From: a virus
IMG/VR virus record: IMGVR_UViG_3300032265_003467
Coordinates: 1 to 20,887 of that record
Strand: one strand, 5' to 3'
DNA: 20,887 nt
In this document: positions 13,372 through 18,007 of the stretch, one piece after another
Layout: each line of letters opens with the position of its first letter
How positions within the stretch are numbered: position 1 is the stretch's first letter
The notes under the pieces: generated by a model
Databases searched by the model: none
Seen by the model: only the letters and a program-made list of their open reading frames with translations
Told to the model about the DNA's origin: nothing
Position numbers and translations under genes: made by a program

Positions 13372-14040
13372 ATGAAATCCGTCCTTACATCCTCCGCCTC
13401 GCCGACCTTCACTCCAGGTGCTGCAAATGCTGGAACGCTCAACTTTGCCTCGGCCGTCTCTTCCTACGGTTTCCAGTTCGGCAGACTGCTCGGAATCATT
13501 AACCTGACTCAGAACAACATCATTTACACGGCTGGAGTCAGCGGGTATGGAGGAACATGGAACAGCGGAACAAGCGTCCTGACATTGGCTCAATCCACGA
13601 TCGGGATGAATTCTTCCGATGTCCTCGAAGTCATCTGGGATGATCCGTCGCCAGAGATTCAGATTGTCCCACCGTCATTAACTACGCCATCATGTCTCTC
13701 TTTTCAGCTAATATCTGCAGCAGGGACTAATGCTACAGTTGTTAAAGCATCCCCTGGGATTATTAATGCTATATACTTTTCCGGTGCCACCGGTGGCAGT
13801 CAGTTTTTGAAGTTTTATGATACGGCGACCGCACCTATTGTTGGAACAACTACTGTAAAGCTGACATTTGCCGCTGTCACAAACGGTGCCAACTATAATG
13901 GAATGGTCTCGGTCTTTGTTCCTCCTCATGGAATAAAGTTTTCAAATGGCATTTCAATTGCAATCACTGGTGCAATTGCAAATTCGGACACGACTGCAAT
14001 CACAGCTAACACCTGCGTGGTCAACGTTCTATACGTTTAA
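13372..14040 (+). CDS. Virion structural protein, fibre or decoration type (222 aa)
   Basis: 222 residues in two visible parts. The N-terminal part (about 1-100) has SASPTFTPGAANAGTLNFAS and a Gly/Tyr-rich beta stretch ending VIWDDPSPEIQIVPPS. The C-terminal part (about 110-222: SAAGTNATVVKASPGIINAI, FLKFYDTATAPIVGTTTVKL, FVPPHGIKFSNGISIAITG) matches a domain often seen as a small phage structural protein or fibre tip ('A-x-T-x-N-A-T-x-V-K...L-K-x-Y-x-x-A-x-A-P-x-V-G-x-x-x-P-x...G-I-x-F-x-x-G-I'). The DNA changes from GC-rich to AT-rich near 13690, close to the boundary between these parts, as would follow domain exchange. Precise placement in the virion is unknown. Confidence 0.72.
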   Translation: MKSVLTSSASPTFTPGAANAGTLNFASAVSSYGFQFGRLLGIINLTQNNIIYTAGVSGYGGTWNSGTSVLTLAQSTIGMNSSDVLEVIWDDPSPEIQIVPPSLTTPSCLSFQLISAAGTNATVVKASPGIINAIYFSGATGGSQFLKFYDTATAPIVGTTTVKLTFAAVTNGANYNGMVSVFVPPHGIKFSNGISIAITGAIANSDTTAITANTCVVNVLYV

Positions 14041-14403
14041 ATGTTTGCATGGGAAATTGCATACCAATGGCAACAGGAAAATTCTATAACTCCATTTGAA
14101 GAAATTCTTGGGTGGCATTTTTCGTCTGGTATTGTCCATTCAACCCCTTCGGTTTTTATATTGGCCCACGAGGTGACGTGGGATGCGTGTTCTAGGAAAA
14201 TAATAAAAGGAACTCCCAATGCTTGGTTTGTCGAATTAGCGGCGTCGGCGTGCCACGCAACAGCGGTTCATGAATTTTTTAAAATCGCGCCTCACCCCCA
14301 TCAATGGGCCCTCTGGTGCAGACAATCCCAAGGCCGAAAACATGACATCCATGATTACCGATGGGAAAAACTGGCAAAGCGGTTAAGGTTGCATCCCGCT
14401 TAA
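14041..14403 (+). CDS. Unrecognised protein (120 aa) between fibre and ejection genes
   Basis: 120 residues starting on the base after the previous stop (TAAATG). I do not recognise a family. The sequence is rich in Trp, His and Phe (WEIAYQWQQENSITPFEEIL, HEVTWDACSRK, HEFFKIAPHPHQWALWC, HDIHDYRWEKLAKRL) and unlike the Ser/Thr/Gly-rich structural proteins around it, so it is more likely a globular soluble protein than a fibre. The His/Cys content might bind metal but no standard motif is present. Base composition is lower in GC than neighbours. The TAA at 14401-14403 lies within the CTTAAGG of P4. A second TTAAGGTTGC lies 17 bases upstream, within its last codons. Confidence 0.65.
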   Translation: MFAWEIAYQWQQENSITPFEEILGWHFSSGIVHSTPSVFILAHEVTWDACSRKIIKGTPNAWFVELAASACHATAVHEFFKIAPHPHQWALWCRQSQGRKHDIHDYRWEKLAKRLRLHPA

Positions 14404-14428
14404 GGTTGCTACTTCGCCGCTTTATTAT
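14399..14428 (+). promoter_or_regulatory. Promoter-like element P4 (leaderless type) before first ejection gene
   Basis: CTTAAGG at 14399-14405, a 17-bp spacer, TATTAT at 14423-14428 (the best -10-like hexamer of the set), and ATG at 14437, eight bases later. The element overlaps the stop codon of the upstream gene. GTTAAGGTTGC at 14382-14392 duplicates the -35-like part 17 bp upstream (CTTAAGGTTGC at 14399-14409) but has no matching -10 at the proper distance. Confidence 0.65.
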
Positions 14429-14436
14429 TTGTTTCT

Positions 14437-15432
14437 ATGGGAGGATCATCAGGAGGAAAACAACCGGTTCCGCAGCCAGCTCAGCCGCTTGACTACGGTC
14501 AACTTATGGCTGCCGCCTCTGCTCAGGCAAGGGCATCGGTCGATCAGCAATTTGCTGACCAGGTCAAATATTATCCCCAGATGGAATCGCTCCAACTGGG
14601 AACAGTTGGAAAAATTGGAAGCAATCTTAATAACGATTACACAAAGCAGGCCAAAGGGATCATTGACCAGACTTTACAACAGGGTGCTACCCAACTTGCC
14701 GATACTGGAAACCGGATTAATGCTTTAGGAGATCTCTCCGGCGCCATGGCTGCACAAGCTCAACAGCGTGCGCTTGGTGGCCCAACATCGATTGAGCAAG
14801 GCCTGTACGATCGTGCCAACTCGGATCTTGCCCTTGGTAGCCAGCTTAGCCCGGAGGAAGAGCGCATGGCATCTCAGCAGGCCACCGCCGCATGGGCCTC
14901 CCGTGGCCTTGGTACTGGTGCCTCAGCCGGTGCTGCTGACCTTCTTAATCGCTACCAATACGGACAGGCCCGACTCCAACAACGTCTCGGGAATGCACAG
15001 GCAGCCAACCAAACCATGGAACAAGGCATCCAAGGCCGCCAAACAACGGCACAGGGCCTTCTTGGAAACACGGCCAACCTCTATGGTCAAGCCGGTGGCG
15101 CTTATCAGAATGCAGCCTCCCTTGGTTTTGGTGGGGCCAATGCCCTAGTCAATCTAGATCCTTACCAGCGGGCTCTTGGAACCGGCGTCCAACTTGGTAG
15201 CGGCATCTTGGCAAACAACGGACAGATGATTGGCAATGCCTACAACCAAGCCCAGCAGATGGCCGGAAACGTGGCGTCATTTAACGCCAATATGCTGGAT
15301 ACTCGGTACAATTCGGCACTCAACAATAATGCGGCCATTTCTGGTGCCAATAGTGCTGCCAATGGGCAGATGCTGGGTGCAGGCATAGGTGCTATTGGAT
15401 CGATCGGAATGGGTGCGGCCATTGCCATCTAG
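14437..15432 (+). CDS. Internal virion / DNA-ejection protein A (331 aa)
   Basis: Likely a small ejection protein of the type that leaves the virion with the DNA and helps form a conduit across the cell envelope (compare T7 gp14, P22 gp7). Seen: a disordered Gly/Pro start (GGSSGGKQPVPQPAQP), long Ala/Gln/Asn-rich helices (for example QARASVDQQFADQVKYYPQM; LLNRYQYGQARLQQRLGNAQ), very few charged clusters, and a hydrophobic Gly/Ala/Ile C-terminal segment (MLGAGIGAIGSIGMGAAIAI) suitable for membrane insertion. Its place before two further helical and one giant protein fits the ejection-gene order of podoviruses. The GGGAGGA at its start codon is inside the gene, not a Shine-Dalgarno site. The TAG overlaps the next start (TAGTG). 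Confidence 0.75.
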   Translation: MGGSSGGKQPVPQPAQPLDYGQLMAAASAQARASVDQQFADQVKYYPQMESLQLGTVGKIGSNLNNDYTKQAKGIIDQTLQQGATQLADTGNRINALGDLSGAMAAQAQQRALGGPTSIEQGLYDRANSDLALGSQLSPEEERMASQQATAAWASRGLGTGASAGAADLLNRYQYGQARLQQRLGNAQAANQTMEQGIQGRQTTAQGLLGNTANLYGQAGGAYQNAASLGFGGANALVNLDPYQRALGTGVQLGSGILANNGQMIGNAYNQAQQMAGNVASFNANMLDTRYNSALNNNAAISGANSAANGQMLGAGIGAIGSIGMGAAIAI

Positions 15433-16265
15433 TGTTTGAATTGATCCAACGGTCTGTTGATCGGATCAAATGCTGGCACACGCGCTGGCCTAAATCGGCT
15501 ATCTTGTGGAGCGGTGGCAAAGATAGCACGGCCCTTTTGCACCTTTTAAAATACTACGCGCATCTCGACCTTCCGGTCGTGCAATACCGTGAACCAAAAT
15601 TCCGCGAACGCTACGAATACTCTGACCGCCTGATCAAGGAATGGAACCTTGAGGTCTACGAGTACCCGGCTGCACGCCATGCCCTAGCCGACGGGCCCGA
15701 TGTGATTACCGGGGAAATGCGCTTTGACCTGCTGAAATTCCAACAATGGGGCGAGCGCAGCCTGATCCTTTCCCTGGGCACAGAGCGACCAAAGGGAGAA
15801 GAAAAGTATCTTTGCGGCGTGGATTTTCTAGAACGCCCCACGGGTACGTTTAATTGGCCATGGGAAGCGGTCTACCTCGGCACCAAGGGAATTGACTCCG
15901 ATCCGATCAAAGGGGATGTGCCACTTGCCATCGATGTCCGCCATGCACCCGGTTCTCCCTGGGGACTCTACCCGCTGCGCGATTGGAACGATGCCGACAT
16001 TTACAATTACCTCGAGCGTCACGAGGTCATGCCGGATCCCAACCGCTACGAGAAAATCGATGGGGTCTGGGGGCACAAGGCCGACAAGTCCATGAATGCC
16101 GATTACATTCCGACGTGCCTGAATTGCGTCGACCGCCATGCGGGACCCTATGTGGAATGCCCAAAGTTCAAATCCACGGTAAGCAATATCTCCCACCTGG
16201 CAACCTACGAGGACGTGGTCTTCCCGGATCTCGGATTTCGTCCTGTGTGGAAGGAATCGAATTAA
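15432..16265 (+). CDS. PAPS reductase-like (adenine nucleotide alpha hydrolase) enzyme
   Basis: 277-residue member of the phosphoadenylylsulfate reductase / ATP-PPase superfamily. SGGKDS at 27-32 is the PP-loop that binds the phosphates of the nucleotide, following a hydrophobic strand (AILW). YPLRDWNDADIYNYLERHEV (about 187-206) matches the C-terminal region of the PAPS reductase domain. The canonical reductase ECG(I/L)H motif is absent; instead there is C-x2-C at 229-232 and a further Cys at 243, which may bind metal or act in redox. So the substrate may not be PAPS: nucleic acid or nucleotide modification by sulfur transfer is an alternative. It lies between ejection-protein genes. The start is GTG, overlapping the previous TAG by one base. 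The TAA is within promoter-like P5. Confidence 0.83.
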   Translation: MFELIQRSVDRIKCWHTRWPKSAILWSGGKDSTALLHLLKYYAHLDLPVVQYREPKFRERYEYSDRLIKEWNLEVYEYPAARHALADGPDVITGEMRFDLLKFQQWGERSLILSLGTERPKGEEKYLCGVDFLERPTGTFNWPWEAVYLGTKGIDSDPIKGDVPLAIDVRHAPGSPWGLYPLRDWNDADIYNYLERHEVMPDPNRYEKIDGVWGHKADKSMNADYIPTCLNCVDRHAGPYVECPKFKSTVSNISHLATYEDVVFPDLGFRPVWKESN

Positions 16266-16290
16266 GGGTGGCGTTTAAGAAAGGTATTCT
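16261..16290 (+). promoter_or_regulatory. Promoter-like element P5 (leaderless type)
   Basis: ATTAAGG at 16261-16267, a 17-bp spacer, TATTCT at 16285-16290, and ATG at 16297, six bases later. It overlaps the TAA of the PAPS reductase-like gene. It differs from the other four in having A at the first position of the heptamer. Confidence 0.6.
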
Positions 16291-16296
16291 CTTTGC

Positions 16297-16716
16297 ATGT
16301 TCGGCTACGCACCTCAAGTCACCGATCGCTCCGGCGAACTCCAAGCCGCCGGTCAACTCAAAGGCGCCGAGGGCATCGCCTCCGGCATTCAATCCGTTGG
16401 CCAAAGTATTGGTGGTGCATTAGAGACGATGGGCAAATACAAGATGGCCGCCGATCAAGCGGATGCCACGGCTGGGATTGCTCAAAAGATGGGTTTGTTT
16501 AATTCCCAAAATGATCCCGATGGCAGTCAGGCGCTGGCCATGATTAAAGCAACACCCTGGCAGCAAAAAGTTTCCCTTGGTCCATCACTTGTTCAACTGG
16601 CAGGACAGCAAGCCATGATGGGTTACCACAATGCCATGCTTGGAATATCTCAACAAAAAGCTGATCAAGCGGGCGCAAATTCTGCAACAAAGAACGAGCC
16701 GGTTTCTTTGTATTAA
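16297..16716 (+). CDS. Internal virion / ejection protein B (139 aa)
   Basis: 139 residues, predicted by eye to be nearly all helical with a Gly/Ala/Gln bias (GQLKGAEGIASGIQSVGQSI; QADATAGIAQKMGLFNSQND; QQAMMGYHNAMLGISQQKAD). There are no membrane segments of full length and no catalytic motif. Located between the first and third ejection-type genes, it is best read as a small internal virion protein. A tail or scaffold-like role cannot be excluded. The ATG is at the expected leaderless position after P5 and the next gene starts three bases after its stop. Confidence 0.66.
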   Translation: MFGYAPQVTDRSGELQAAGQLKGAEGIASGIQSVGQSIGGALETMGKYKMAADQADATAGIAQKMGLFNSQNDPDGSQALAMIKATPWQQKVSLGPSLVQLAGQQAMMGYHNAMLGISQQKADQAGANSATKNEPVSLY

Positions 16717-16719
16717 TCC

Positions 16720-18003
16720 ATGACCAACGAGGAACTTGCTCAGCTTGGATATCGTCCCAGCATGGGGTCAGCTGACCTCAATGCCGCGCAAGCATCGGTA
16801 TCGCCGCAGGATCTTCAGCAATTTTATGCCGCAGCAGGAAATGCCGTTTTCCCAGAAATGGCTGTTCCGGGACCGCGTCCTCAATTTGATCCGGCCTTAT
16901 TGACGCAGCTTATGGGAACTGCTCCCTCTGCCGCCACGGAAAGTGATCAAGCGCTACCGCAAAGTGATCCCAACAACATTACTTCTAGTCTTTTTCAAGT
17001 TGCTGACTCTCCCGATGGAGGAACTTTGATTTTGCCACCAAATTCTGGCGCTGCAAATACCTATGGTGGAACACCCGTTCCAGAAATTTCATCGACCGCA
17101 TCTCAACCTCAGCAATCGGAATCCCGCGCTCAGCCACAAAATGCCACACCAAATCAAAATGTGGCAACGAAACTTGGATTTCCTCAGTTTTCTGATTGGG
17201 CTAAAGCTTCGGGTCTTCCCCGGCAAGTCATGCCGGAAGAAAGGAAAATTATTTTAGAAAAATACTTGGATCAGCAAAAAGATTTCATGGCCCGTCAGGA
17301 CCCTGAAAAAATTCTCAAGCTCCAGCAGATGCAGCATGACATTTCATCTCAGGGCATGAAAGACCAGAACCTGCAAGCGCAGACCGCTGAATCACAATCC
17401 AAAGTCATTTCGGGTGAATTAGCAAAGCAGCAAGCTCTCGATACGGTCAGTAACCAGATCGCCGATTTGGAAACTCAGCGCGATAACCTCATGACAGTTG
17501 CGCGGCATCCGGAACTCAATGCAATGACTGGGGTTGCCGGTCAATACAACCCCGGGCTCACCGGATCCCAGCGCGATTTGAAAGCCCGATTGGAACAAAT
17601 TGGAGGCCAACAACTCATCGGTGGAATCAATAAAATAAAAGATGAGGCGGCCAATCCCAACGGAACGCTTGGCCTTCGAATTACACAGCAAGAAGCCTTG
17701 GCCGTCAAAAATGCCGTCCAGCGCCTGCAACGCTATCAAGACCCAACGACGTTTTCGAATTCCGCCATGGAGGCCGCTCAATTCTTAGACAAGGGAATCG
17801 CCGCAAAACGTGCGCAACTGAGCCGGATGCCTTCGGTCAACCAGGACCTTTTAAAGCAATTTTCCTATACCCCAAACGGGACGGCTTCCGCAGCGCAGGA
17901 GCCAGCGACGACGCAAACACCGGTTGCCACCATGATCAAGACGATCCCAGGCAAAGGAACATTTCAATCGCTCGGAAACGGTCAATGGAAACAGATTCAG
18001 TAA
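16720..18003 (+). CDS. Internal virion / ejection protein C (427 aa)
   Basis: 427 residues. The N-terminal 150 are Pro/Gln/Ser-rich and probably disordered (for example STASQPQQSESRAQPQNATP). The middle (about 178-260) is a long charged coiled coil: KIILEKYLDQQKDFMARQDP, QQMQHDISSQGMKDQNLQAQ, QIADLETQRDNLMTVARHPE. A helical domain follows (LKARLEQIGGQQLIGGINKI; LRITQQEALAVKNAVQRLQR; FLDKGIAAKRAQLSRM), then a disordered linker and a short C-terminal beta end (GKGTFQSLGNGQWKQIQ). The layout and position match pilot or DNA-transfer proteins (P22 gp16/gp20 or T7 gp15-like in role). I see no transglycosylase motif. Four bases separate its stop from the last gene. Confidence 0.7.
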   Translation: MTNEELAQLGYRPSMGSADLNAAQASVSPQDLQQFYAAAGNAVFPEMAVPGPRPQFDPALLTQLMGTAPSAATESDQALPQSDPNNITSSLFQVADSPDGGTLILPPNSGAANTYGGTPVPEISSTASQPQQSESRAQPQNATPNQNVATKLGFPQFSDWAKASGLPRQVMPEERKIILEKYLDQQKDFMARQDPEKILKLQQMQHDISSQGMKDQNLQAQTAESQSKVISGELAKQQALDTVSNQIADLETQRDNLMTVARHPELNAMTGVAGQYNPGLTGSQRDLKARLEQIGGQQLIGGINKIKDEAANPNGTLGLRITQQEALAVKNAVQRLQRYQDPTTFSNSAMEAAQFLDKGIAAKRAQLSRMPSVNQDLLKQFSYTPNGTASAAQEPATTQTPVATMIKTIPGKGTFQSLGNGQWKQIQ

Positions 18004-18007
18004 AGTC

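Noticed and set aside
15432-16265. Firm assignment to DndC phosphorothioation or to assimilatory CysH
   Set aside because: No other dnd or cys genes are present, and the Cys pattern fits neither clearly; only the superfamily is supported.
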